This document shows positions 41,716 through 52,268 of a DNA stretch of 64,000 bases, one piece after another. Every line of letters begins with the position of its first letter. Within the stretch, counting starts at the first letter, position 1. The notes beneath the pieces were generated by a model. The model saw nothing but the letters and a program-made list of their open reading frames with translations. It ran no database searches and was not told the DNA's origin. The translations under genes were made by a program, and so were the position numbers. The stretch is from Sitta carolinensis (Eukaryota; Chordata; Aves; Passeriformes; Sittidae), in assembly GCA_032173965.1 (NCBI GenBank), contig CM063284.1:116348410-116412409 (forward strand). The letters run 5' to 3'.

Positions 41716-42160
41716 CTCTGTCTAGCCAATAAGTTGTTTCTTTTTCTTGCAGTGAAGTGCTCCACAAAGAATGCATGTTTGCCTGGACTGTGAGGAACTG
41801 TGAAGATCCTGCAAGTAAATTTAAGTCTTTACACACTTGCTGAATATATCTCACACTTTTTAAATATTCCTGTACCCACAATAATTAGTGTGAATGCATT
41901 CCCCCTTTCCTCCAAATTGTGCTGTTTCCATAGCTAAGTATTGATTCATATTTAAATTTTAGGCCCTTTAAGTATTTTGTGTCAGCGAAATGAAGACCAC
42001 AGCTGGCACCTTCGTTACTCTGTAACAGAAAAACATTTCCATAAGGTTTAAACTATGTATGAGACTGTTTTCTCAACTTCACAATGTACAAGATTGATCT
42101 CTCAGAGCTGGGTCAGAAATAGTGGAAGGAACAATTTATTATACTTTTTTCTCTATATAA

Positions 42161-42216
42161 ACTTTATTTATACAAAACCAGTGTATTTATACAAAACAGT
42201 GTATTTATACAAAACA
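42161..42216 (+). repeat. 18-bp tandem repeat, about three copies
   Basis: Two perfect copies of GTGTATTTATACAAAACA (42181-42198 and 42199-42216) follow a diverged copy at 42161-42180. It is a minisatellite-like expansion. Confidence 0.85.
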
Positions 42217-42226
42217 GTGACTTTAT

Positions 42227-42701
42227 TTATGTCCCTATATCCTTCTGAAACCAAATTTTTGATGCATGCCATTCTGGAGAGAGAAAGGACAAGACAGAGA
42301 AGGAAAGAGACAGAAGAGATATCACAAAGTACTCTGCTGTAAGGCACCAGGATAGTACCATGATAAAGGCAAAAAGAATAAACTGTATTGGTGTAATGCA
42401 GAGTACATTACAGAGTACAGACAGTGACCACTGTAGATAATCAGTACAGAAATCAAAATGAATTTCATATAGAAAAAAAAAAATCATCAGTTTCATGGAG
42501 AAGTCAGGGTAGATGGTTATAGGGAGTTTGTAGAGCATCAGTAACGAAATTGCAGTGGACACTGCAGTGCTCCTGCGAAATGCTCTCTTAGGATTTATCA
42601 ATAGGTGGCATATGTAAGTCATCAAGAACAATGTAAAGATGACTCCACTGAGTGCCAGTAAATTCCCAACTGCTGCTTTGTCCTTGGTTTCATGATCTGT
42701 G
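42227..42701 (-). other. Minus-strand open frame with hydrophobic segments, possible exon or decayed exon
   Basis: On the minus strand a strong acceptor (pyrimidine tract ending TTTTTCAG, AG at 42703-42702) opens onto a frame that runs to a TAA at 42229-42227. The stop overlaps an AATAAA signal (42227-42222). The frame reads TDHETKDKAAVGNLLALSG followed by a hydrophobic run, a basic stretch (KRAFRR), another hydrophobic run and further apolar sequence, so a multi-pass membrane protein is conceivable. I do not recognise a family. Part of the apolar character comes from T-rich tracts, including a T12 run, two of which look like further acceptors. It could be a terminal exon, a decayed exon or chance. 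Confidence 0.2.
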
Positions 42702-42904
42702 CTGAAAAATAAAGTACAGAACAGGGAGAGAAAGCAAATAAGAGATGCAGAATACAAAAGGAAGTGGTGAAGGAAGGAAGTATATTGAGCCTTAAAAATA
42801 ATTTTTAGAGGAAATCGGTAAATTTTCCAATGTGTAAAATGTTAGAAGAGGTTTGAGCAATTGTTTTTGAGGGCTGCTGAAATACCAGAACAAGGTACCT
42901 AGGA

Positions 42905-43060
42905 ATTTTGGGTCTCTGCTTTGTGGAGGGTTTCTAAGAACAGGTTAGACAAACATCTGTTGGGGATTGTCTGGGGCTACTTTATCCTATCTTTGTGCAG
43001 CCTGGGGGGACCAGATGGTCTCTTCATATCCCTCTCAGCCCCACTCCTACAAGTTTATCA
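42905..43060 (+). mobile_element. CR1 LINE fragment, 3' region
   Basis: The order TTTCTAAGAACAGGTTAGAC, AAACATCTGTTGGGGATTGT, CTGGGG, CTTTGTGCAG, then GGGGACCAGATGGTCTCTTC matches an old subfamily of sauropsid CR1 3' ends. The terminal short repeats are lost. Non-coding. Confidence 0.65.
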
Positions 43061-46000
43061 AGTGGGGAGGGGACCAGAGTTTAATGAGAAAATAGTATCA
43101 TCCTATTAGTTGATCCTCTTTCAGAATAGAAGAAGAATAAGAAAGAAACCACATTTAACTTAACTATATAAGTAAATGGATTTCTTTTATTTTTGTAGAC
43201 TTGCAGTTTTATGAAGCATTTAGAAAAACAAATACATGGTTATATAAAAAAATTATAAAAAATTTATAAAACTGAACAACCTTAGATGCATCTTTTTCTC
43301 AATGAACACAAGCAGGAAAAATAATTTAGTATTATTTAGTATTTTTCAAGGATAGTTTGTCAATATTTTTCAAGGATATTATAAGCGTGTGTTTGGCCAT
43401 AGGTTTTACATTGCTTCCCATTTCAAAACAAGCAATGACAACATCCATAGTTACATCCAAGGATGTCACACCTAGGTGCTCCTTGCATATGCAAACCCAG
43501 GAAATAATTGTGAGAAATCACTCTTGCTCCCCAGTCCACAGAAGGAACAAGTTATTCGGTACCTGCTCTGAAAAATCTGTCTGGAAGTACAGACAGATGG
43601 ACATGTGAAAGTCAGTGCCTCGCCTCCTCAGCAGGTGAACTCTGTGACTGTGGCGGTGTTTCCTCCCTCCCTCCCTGCCCGTGCCTTGGGAAGTCCCAGT
43701 GAAATATTGCTGCTGTGGAAAGTCCTGTTCACAGCGAGGAGACGTGACCTCTCAGCGAGTCAGATCCAATTTTACAGGCGGCTCCGAGGCAGGGTGGAGC
43801 CCGCGCACTGAACTTTGTGTTTTAGGAGGAAGTGATGTTGGTGGCAGCCCGTGTTGCTAAGCAGATGAGTTGCCGTATTTTTATTTCAGCTGATACTTTC
43901 GGCAGGGTGTGACTTCATTCTTAGATATGATGGCTTCCATTTATTAAGGACAAAGGTCAGAAATTGCCAGTGCTGCCATAACTGTGTCTCTCCATATAAG
44001 AAGAGGCACATTCTGCTGAGCCGTCAAAGATGGAAATGGGAGTCCTGCACGGTGAAAACAAAACCGACCGTGAAGCTGTCAGTTCATGTCACGGTCCAGG
44101 AGCAAACGTCCTCACCAGCAGGGATGATGTGGAGTAGGTCAGTTCTGTGGCATTGCTCCGTTTTTGTAAGAACTCAATACTGTTCCTGATTAAAGAGCAG
44201 GCCTGGTATTGCCTCCAGTAGTAGTGGGAACCAGGAGCCTGAGGTGAGCAGTCAGGCACTGGCCTGTTAAATCAGAATTTAGATGGAAAGCAAAGTGATC
44301 CTGCCTCATATGCCAGCAAACTAAGTGATGAGTCTATTTGGGAGGGACGGCGAGTTGTTTGTCACCTCTGTGCCACTGGCACTTGGGTGGGTGCTGCCTT
44401 CCAGCTCTCCAGATCACCACAGGTAAGGGGCAGTACCTGGGCAGCATTTTGGATAGATTGAGTGGAACAGTGCAGACAGGATAGGGACAGCTGCCAGCAG
44501 CCATGTGTGCACCCACAGTGATGGGTCACAGCATGCTGTGTTGGACAGCATTTTCACCTATTCCCTCTGTAGGTCTCCAGTTACGTCCTTAAGTTAGCCT
44601 TGAGAGAGCTGTATGTTGTTATGTGAGAGATACTGCTGTATCAAAACACTTCCACATAAAAGAATAAATGTTGGGAGCAATATTTCCCTCTTGTTGCTGG
44701 ATTCCCAAGTATCAAGGAATGCTGATGCCCCTCAGAGCGCTTTGTCCCTGCAAGGGCAGACTGGTGAGCAGCATGTGGGCAAGAGCTGCTGGAGCTTGCT
44801 GCCCCTCTGCTTTTCTGGTTCAGTTCCTCAGTTAAGGAGTTCCCTTCTACAGAAGTGGCTGTTTGGGCCAGTTCCAGCTTTTCTCACTGTGGCTGGCTTG
44901 AGTTTCAAAAAAAAAAAAAACCTGACTAACCCACACAAGTGTCTACCCTGGCTTGCCCTCTGTTCCCTTAGCTTACTGGTGCCACAGGGTGGCTCCTTGT
45001 AGCACTTATATTTCCAGCACTTTTAGCTCTTCAGCTGAAGTCATTAAAGTTTTTCTTTCTGATTCGAGTCTGTTGCTTCCTGGTACTTACCAAAATCCAC
45101 GTGCTCTTAATATTTCAGCATGCTGTGGGTTAGTGAATGATTTCTTCTGAAAAAAGACTATTATTTTCCTTCAGCTTATGGCATATCATTATCATCTGTG
45201 TTCTGTGGGCCACTACACGCTCTCAGTATCATGTGCTTCCATTGCTCTGTAAATTTTGAGAAACTTTGAGTAAAACTTTCACTTGTGAAAGAAAAAGAAA
45301 CCATTTGGCTTTTTCACTTCATTTGACTGAAACTGTGCTCAGAGATTAATAAAATGTGAGTGTGTGTCAGGGTTGTGTGACTTTGGAGCTACTTCCCAGC
45401 AACTATGGGACAAAACATGATGCCTTTGCTGGTCTGGGGCTCTGAAATGGCATTCTGAATGCTGAGCCAGAATTGCTCAGAAGGCAATTACTGCAAGCAC
45501 TAGCTTGGGCTCACTGTACAGTTTCGCATCTCTCCTTGCAAAAGCAAAAGCAATCCCGTGAGAGGAGAAGTTGTTGAGTTTTGGGTACATCTGTACAGAA
45601 TTTCCTCGGGAGCTGCAACTTCCTTCACCAAAGCAAAAAAGCTTTTTAGAGGAAGCCACCTGGAGGGCATGGCAGCAGCACAAGTACTTTCTGTCGAACT
45701 GATGCATGGTTTGGACCTTCACAGTGTTGAGCAGGTGAGGAACCAGATGTGCTTAACAGAGCTGTTCTCCAGCAGGGTGGGCTGCTCTGAGCTCTCTGCA
45801 CAGCCCTCAGCAGCTCTCAAACAAGCCCAATACCTGGACTGGGTTGTCAGGAACGAGGCACAAACTGCTTGGCCCTTGTAGCCTGAAGGCCTCCCTGTGC
45901 ACAGCTTGTTTGGGGACTCACGACCTGTGAGGTGTCATCTGCTGCCTGTGAAAGTGACAATGTCTAGATCTTAAGATCACATTTCGCTGTACCTGGCTGT

Positions 46001-48355
46001 TAAAACAGATGCTGGTTCTTCAAAGTCTACTGAATAAGTAACCTGCTTTTGTATTTTCATGTGATGCTAAATCATTTGCATTTTGTAATTCTGATATTTT
46101 AAAACGGTTTAAATGCCACCCAGTAATCTCGGTGCTGTACTTCTTACAGAGTACATAAACTTATCTCTGCACAGCTCTGCCTGTCATACACAGCAACTCG
46201 CTCAGCTTGGTACAAACTACCCCCACCTTGAGAATTTACCTGGTTAGGTAAAGTGTAGCAATTCGCTGGGGTTTTGTTGGTACACATACCCTTGCTTTGC
46301 AACTGCTGTTGAAATTCTCAGCCATTAATGCAAATTCTTTCTAATCTGTGAGCCAAATGGCTGCCTACATCAGATGGATTACTCCTTCCCAACAGCACAC
46401 AAAGAGTTGGGTGGCTGGCTACAAGTGAATTTTCATCCCTGTCATCTCTTGGGTATTTTAATAAGCTGTTACCAATAAGGTTAATCATGAAGATGCCATG
46501 AAATGCTGTTTCCTCACTCTCCTGTGAAGCTGCCTTGTTGGTTACTCGTGGAGTTACAGCTTTCTCTTTGGGGACTGGCTGAAGCACAAGTTAAGGTTTC
46601 AAAAATCTTTCCTCCATAGCAGCTGCTGAATGATGTATTTTGTCCATGTCTGGTACTATCACTGAGCGTGAATGTGTGTGAACTTGTGCCACACCTTGAT
46701 GTTTTCCCACCCTGGAGTGGTGAAACCACTGCAGCACTTTTCCTAGCTCTCTATTTCCTGTTATTGAGGAGTTAGAGAACAGCTGTAATTCCCCCCCTTC
46801 CGTGAAAGTGCTATTTGCAGATTCTGTTTCTTCTGATGTTGGAAAGCATTGGGAGACTCCCTGCACATTTTTATGACCCAAGTAGTAAGCCAGCTGATTC
46901 CATAGGCCACGGCCTGAGGATGATTTATGGGACCTGAGGAGCTGGTTCTGTGCCTTCTACAAGACTGGGGCAATTTTTTTCCCATGGAAAAAAAATTTAA
47001 CCAAGTACCTAAACATTCCCCTCCTCACTGATTCTGCCATGCTAATATATTTATTTTTTTAGAAGAAGTTCAGCATTTCTTTGGTTGGCTCACCCTGTCA
47101 CCACGATATGCTTTGAACACTTTTCATGCTCGGCAGCTTTGCAATCTGATTTCTGCTCAACAAGAAACTGAAACAAGTTCTAGAGGGAGCACTGAGGCTG
47201 CTGGCAGTTGGTCTCAGAATGAGTTTCTCACGCCCCTAAATCTTGGAGAACTTAAATCTTTGAAAGCAAGGGGAGTTCCAGGCAGGCTTACGCTACACCA
47301 GGGTGCTTGGCTGTCAGACTCAGGGCGCACTTAAATGATACACGCAGAAAAAAAGACTTGGGGTGTTTCTAGGCTGTTTTATCTCCGGTCTGTCATCATA
47401 CTGCAAGAGAAAACTGAAATAGGTTACATTTAGTAACTCGGGAAAATACTTCTGTGTGGGTTTGTTGTTTTGTTTTGTTTTGTTTTTCAAAAAGTAAAGA
47501 AACACAAGTAAAAATAGAACGATGGTAAACTGTGCAAATTTAGCAAAGGTATACCTGGGGCATGTGCTGCTTCAAAGTGTTTTGTTTTTGAATATTATTT
47601 CCACTTGCTATTTTTAACTTCATGGAAGACCTTGGCGCAGAACATGGAGTATATTCTACTGCACCATCACATGCTATCAGCTTTTCACTGCATTTTTCAG
47701 CTGAAAACCTGGGACAGCACCACCCCAGCTGCTGGCCCCTTTCTGGGTGGTGGCATGGGCCCAGCTGCATGGAAGATGGTGATGCCTCTCAAACTGCTAG
47801 CTTTCCCTTCTCCCAGAAGGTGCTTTCCCCTAAAACCAAGAGACAGTGAGTAGGCCAGGCATGAATGACAAAATATGGAAGAGTGTCATACTTCCTCTGG
47901 AGAAATCTGAAATATTTTTGCAGCTGTAGCGGCCGTCATGGCCGTGCAATCAACATGGACACCTGGACCAATGGAGCCAACAAGCCAAGAAAGTGAGGAT
48001 CTTTAGACATTCCCGTTGTCTGGATCCAGCTCCCGGCTTACTAACTGTGTTGAGAGAGCATAGAGGAAAAGCTGTGCGAGATCCTATAAAGACAGGACGC
48101 CTTCTCTCTTTCTCACGGAAAAGATACAAGTATGGGTGCAACAGCTCCCTAGAAGGAGCGGCAGGAGCTGGAGGGGGAAGAGTGTCGCTGCTCAGGAGCA
48201 CATGACTTTGTTTTTCCTTCTCCAACCTGCCACAAACAATGATGGTAAAAAGTTATCTCGTCAAATGACTCGCTGAAAATTCCTGTAATGCCGAGTATCT
48301 TTGCACTGGGTTTACGCTTTAATCTCTTTATACTTTTAAGACGCTTATTTAGTTT
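43061..48355. other. Intergenic, upstream of the CHD7 island
   Basis: Mixed-composition DNA. A 15-bp direct repeat (TATTTTTCAAGGATA at 43340 and 43364) and A/T runs are the only simple structures seen. Open frames of 60-129 codons on both strands (for example minus 46591-46881) have no recognisable homology. Distal regulatory sequence for CHD7 may lie here, but nothing is specific enough to call. Confidence 0.6.
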
Positions 48356-48431
48356 CCAGAGCAGCGCGGGGAGGACCGCTAGCCGCGCTACTGGTAATCA
48401 CTTTTGGGTGGGATTTGTCTAATTTACTTAC

Positions 48432-48860
48432 GGAATGAGTTTGTTTCGGTTTGTCTCACGAATTCGGACGCATCGCTTACGAACAGGCAGCGGCGGAGCC
48501 GGTGCCGGTGCGGTGCCGGGGGAGCGCGGCCCCGCCGGGACGGGGGCGCTGCCGCGGGCGAACGGGCGGGCAGCGCTTAATGGCCGCTTCCCTTTGAAAG
48601 CCCGACCCGCTCGGGACAAAGTCCACCCTAAACCGCGGTCTCGGGCGATCCTACCCGCGCCCCGCCCCACCCCGCCTCGGTGGCCGCGACGAGAGAGGCG
48701 GGCGGGGGTGCGGTGCCCGCTGCCCGTCCGGGGGCAGAGGCCGGGGCCGGGGCGGGCGGCGGGGGGCCGGGCAGCCTCCCGGGACGCCTCTCGGTTTCGT
48801 TTCGCCGCCGCGGTTGGGAAGTTTGAAGAGCGGCAGTGACACAGTGACACCTCACACACA
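48432..48860 (-). ncRNA. Possible divergent antisense transcript exon
   Basis: On the minus strand a donor-like ATTCC/GTAAGTAAAT has GT at 48431-48430, with a perfect GTAAGT. It lies at the left edge of the CHD7 island, where divergent promoter transcripts commonly start. Exon limits and existence are inferred; the exon side (CC) is a poor match to U1. Confidence 0.15.
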
Positions 48861-48991
48861 ACACACCCCCCGGGCTTCTCCGGGAGTTTCCCGGGACGGG
48901 ACGCGCCAGGGCAGGCGGGCGCGGCGCTGACCCCGAGGTGCGGAGCGGTGCGGAGCAGCCCCCCCCCGGCCCGGTCAGCGCGGCGGGCGGG

Positions 48992-49015
48992 GCGGAGCGG
49001 AGCGGAGCGGAGCGG
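48992..49015 (+). repeat. (GCGGA)n short tandem repeat
   Basis: Almost five consecutive GCGGA units, with related GCGGAGCGGT text just upstream at 48940-48957. It lies within the CHD7 CpG island. Confidence 0.85.
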
Positions 49016-49173
49016 CGGGGGAGCGCACGGAAGACGCCGTGCCCCGCCGTGCCCCGCGGCAGCGCTCCCTCGGCCGGCGGGCGGCCGGAGCCCCGGTGGG
49101 GCGCTGGCGGGCCGCGCGCAGGCAGGTTAGTGACCCCCGCCCTTCCCCCGCCCGGGGCGGGGGGGGTTTCCTA

Positions 49174-49236
49174 TTTTTTTTTTCCCTCCTCTTCTTTTTT
49201 TTTTTTTTTCTTTCCTTTTCCCCCCCTTCTCTCCTC
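49174..49236. repeat. 63-base pure pyrimidine tract
   Basis: An uninterrupted run of T and C immediately upstream of the CATAAA/CRE block of the CHD7 promoter. Such tracts can form triplex (H-DNA) and exclude nucleosomes. Length variation between individuals is likely. Confidence 0.85.
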
Positions 49237-49409
49237 GTTGCATAAATTATGCCGGGCGGGGCGGTGACGTCGCGGGGGCGGGGCGCGCGGCGGCGCTCGC
49301 CCCCGGGGAGGGGGCGGTGTCGGGGGCGCGCCTTGTGGCGGCGGAGGGAGGGAGAGAGGGAGGCAGGAGGGAGGAGGCGGCGGGGGCGGGCGGGCGCAGG
49401 GGGCGGCAG

Positions 49410-49845
49410 CCGCCTGGCTGGCTGGTGTCGCGCTCGGCTCGGCTCCGGCGGGCGCGCTCGCTCGCTCGGGAACTATCGGATTAAACTTGAATCGAGTGAA
49501 ATTACACAAAGGAGCGAAGCGGAGCCGGCGGAGACCCCGAAACTACCCGAGACCCACGCTGACCCTTCCTCTCCCTCCCCTCCCTTCCACCCCTCCTTCG
49601 CCTGCCCGCCCCGGTCAGGGATCCCCCCTCCTCCCCTCTTAGCCCAGCCCCGGTGCGAGCGAGCAACTCCGTGCGTGTGTGTTGTGTGCGTGTGTGTTGT
49701 GTGCGAGACCCGCACCCCGCCTCGCCCCCCCCGGCCGACGGCACCAACTCCGGAGCGTGTCCCCTCCTCCTCCCCGGCCCTTCGGCGGAGGGCAGCGAGG
49801 GAGCGAGCGGGGGACACCGGTCCCCGACGGCCACGCACCGGCCCG
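49410..49845 (+). other. CHD7: CHD7 untranslated first exon (5' end approximate)
   Basis: CHD7 is a chromodomain helicase that slides nucleosomes at enhancers and is mutated in CHARGE syndrome. In vertebrates its first exon is non-coding and the start codon is in exon 2. Here a candidate exon ends at CCCG/GTGAGT (GT at 49846-49847). It contains an A+T-richer block at about 49,470-49,510 that breaks the G+C-rich background, and no ATG at all. The start is uncertain: a CATAAA at 49241 would suggest about 49,270, while the TATA-less part fits a dispersed start. Alternative donors exist at about 49,125 and 50,024. The assignment rests on synteny and structure. Confidence 0.55.
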
Positions 49846-50119
49846 GTGAGTGACCCCGCACCTCTCTGGGCGCGCAGGGAGGGAGGGAGGGACGGCGGGC
49901 GCCGGCCATGGAGCAGGGGACCCGCGGCAGGTCTCTGTCCCCGGCGGAGCGGAGCGGCGCGGGGGTGCTCGCTGCCGGCGGCGGACCGGGGGGGTGGGAG
50001 ATGCTGAGCCCTGCCGCGGCTCCGGGTGAGGCGGGGCGGGGGGGGGGTGTGTGTGTGCGTGTTGAGGGGGGTGTCTCAGCGGGGCACTTCCCCGGGTGTA
50101 AATGGCTTTTTGTTGTGCT

Positions 50120-50139
50120 GCGGCCGGCCGGCCGGCCGC
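50120..50139. repeat. 20-bp perfect GGCC palindrome
   Basis: GCGGCCGGCCGGCCGGCCGC is its own reverse complement. It is a (GGCC)n-type tract in the CpG island and could form a cruciform. Probably simple-sequence expansion. Confidence 0.9.
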
Positions 50140-51618
50140 CTGCCTCGCCTCGGGGGAGGGGAGGGCACCGGGGAGCTAGAGCGCCGGCGCCCCTTCCCCT
50201 TCCCTTCTTCTCCCCCCTGCGCTCCTCTCCGCAAGTTTGGAGGGTGACTAAAAATCCGGGAAAAGTTGAGCAAAACTGCGCGGCGGGGCGGCGGGGCCCA
50301 GTGCCGGCCGGGATGGCCGCGGGAGCGCTTCCCCCGCTGACCACGCTGACGGCTCCCGGCGGCCGCGGCGGCACAACAAGCGCTAACAAAGTGAGGGCGC
50401 TTCCCTGCCGTGCACGGCCCGGCCCGGCTCGGCCCGGCACCGCCCCGCTCTCCGCTCCGCGCCGGCACATGGGTCGCCGGGGCCGGGGCCGGGCCGCATC
50501 GGGGGCACCCCCAGCGGAGGCCGGGCGGTGGGTGGCGGAGGGCGGCAGGAAGGCGGGCGGGGAGGGAGGAGAAGGAGGAGGGAGGCGGGAGCACGAGGTG
50601 CCGCTCCGGCCGCCGGTGCGCGCGGCGGGGGGATCGTCCTGCCCCGGCGGCACCGGGAGGGGGCAGGGGGCGGCCGGCTCTCCCCGGCGGCCGGAGAAGA
50701 AAGGGGAGCGGGGGAAAGAGGGAGGGGACGGGAAGGGAACGCTACCCGAGGCAGCCGGAGCGGTGCCGGCGGACGCCGCATAATAGGGGCTTCACCCCGC
50801 CGGATACCTTCGCTCCGCCGGGCGCGGAGCCGGGGCGGGCGGGAGGCACTGCCGCTGCCGCGCACATGGGGTCGGGGCCGGGGCGCTCCCCTCGTCGCTC
50901 TCCCCCCCACGCCGTTCCGGGCCATTTTGAGGGTGAGCGGAAAAAGGTGGTTTGAGGCCAAAGCGGTCAGGGCGCGTATCGAGACGGGGGGGGGTGTGCC
51001 CGGCCGCGCTCGGTCCGCGGGGCGCGGTGGGAAGCGGAGCGGGGCCGGCGGCGGGCGCTGCGTGCGGGGCGGCGGGGAGCGGGCAGCGCCTGTGCGTGTG
51101 CGCGGGTGTGTGTGAGAGAGCGGTGGCGGGGGGAGGGGGGCAGGGTTGTTAGTGAGTCTCAGGGAGAAGGCGCTGCAGGCAATGAGCAGCCATCATTACG
51201 TTGCCTTCATTTATCCCGGTAGCGCTAAATCAGGGGACGCGCTCCCACGCCGGGGGAGCCCCTCCGGGCGCGCCCCGCGCTGCCGGGCCGGTCTTTGCGG
51301 GTGGGTGTCCGGGGGGGCGGGTCGGGGTGCTGGGGAAGGGGGTGGCCGTGGGGCACGGGCTGCAAATGGAGCTGTTTCCCTGGCTCCCCCCGACAGCCCG
51401 CTCACGCCCGGGTTTAAAGTAGTTGTTTTTTAAACAGACAATGGACAAAAGGAAAGTAGCGATGGATGCCCGGGAGCTCCCTGTCCGCTGCGGGGCCGCG
51501 CGGCGCCGCGCAACTCTCCCGCACTTACCCACTTTCTGCCTTTGTTTTCGTTTGGGAAGGGGCCGAGCGTGCCTCCCCACTACAGAAAAGGGCGGTTTTT
51601 TTCATTTGCGAGAAGCCC

Positions 51619-51628
51619 TTTTTTTTTT

Positions 51629-51668
<40 letters not shown>
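51619..51668 (+). repeat. T10-AA-T38 tract
   Basis: Ten T, two A, then 38 uninterrupted T at the right edge of the CHD7 island. Another T-run follows at about 51,840-51,856. It may be the antisense poly(A) tail of an old insertion, but no element body is recognised. Confidence 0.85.
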
Positions 51669-51673
<5 letters not shown>

Positions 51674-52257
51674 CCCCTGCCACTTGGGTTTCCGTGGATG
51701 TTTGGCTTGGAGAATATCAGAATAACCTCGGTGCGATAAGTTTGTTTCTGTGTCGATGTTCGTGTCGATTTTTGCTCTCATCAAAGCAGATCTCGGGCAC
51801 TGTTTATCCTGGAAGATAGCTTTCGGGAGAATGTGTTAGCTTTTTTTTTTTTTTTTCCCTCTTTTCCTTTTTTTCTTTTCTCGTATTATACGGGACTAGC
51901 GGAGGTACAAACAAGCAAGTTGAACAAAAAATGTTTCTGTTCATTTCCTCACAGATCATCCATTCTAACGACGGCAAAAAAATCTTAATGACTATGACCT
52001 TAGCAGCATGGGTAGCTGATTTTTCCCAATTATAAATCCCGTTAGCTTGCGGTAATGTGTGAGTATCAATATATAATTAATATTAAAAAGCATGATCCGT
52101 AATTTTATTTTATTTTTTTTAATAAAAGTTGAAATCCCTCATTTTCCAATGAAAGTACTGCATCTGTCGCTTGGAGTGTTTTTGTCTCGCTGTTGCACAA
52201 CAGAGGCTCTCCAGTCTTTAACCTAAAATGGCAGCTTTAATTTGACTGGGGCCCATT

Positions 52258-52268
52258 CATTGACAATG
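52258..52268. promoter_or_regulatory. Inverted SOX-like half-sites
   Basis: CATTG-A-CAATG is a perfect inverted repeat with a one-base centre, each arm resembling a SOX half-site. It lies 2.4 kb into CHD7 intron 1. The spacing is tighter than the usual SOX dimer site, so support is weak. Confidence 0.2.

Larger units (their letters stand above)
48360..51560. promoter_or_regulatory. CHD7: CHD7 CpG-island promoter
   Basis: About 3 kb of CpG-dense, G+C-rich DNA with GC boxes (for example 49274-49284), a CRE-like TGACGTCG (49265-49272), a CATAAA element (49241-49246) and a 63-base pyrimidine tract. CHD7 is assigned from synteny: it is the next gene after RAB2A on the same strand in other vertebrates. 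Large open frames across the island on both strands (up to 383 codons) reflect scarcity of stop codons and are not called. Confidence 0.8.

Noticed and set aside
49502..50653. 383-codon minus-strand open frame in the CHD7 island
   Set aside because: Stop codons are rare in such G+C-rich DNA. Frames are open on both strands, the protein is low-complexity Pro/Arg/Gly, and it overlaps the CHD7 exon 1 and intron 1 start.
49908..50783. 291-codon plus-strand open frame after the CHD7 donor
   Set aside because: Same composition effect. No recognisable domain, and it lies in intron 1.
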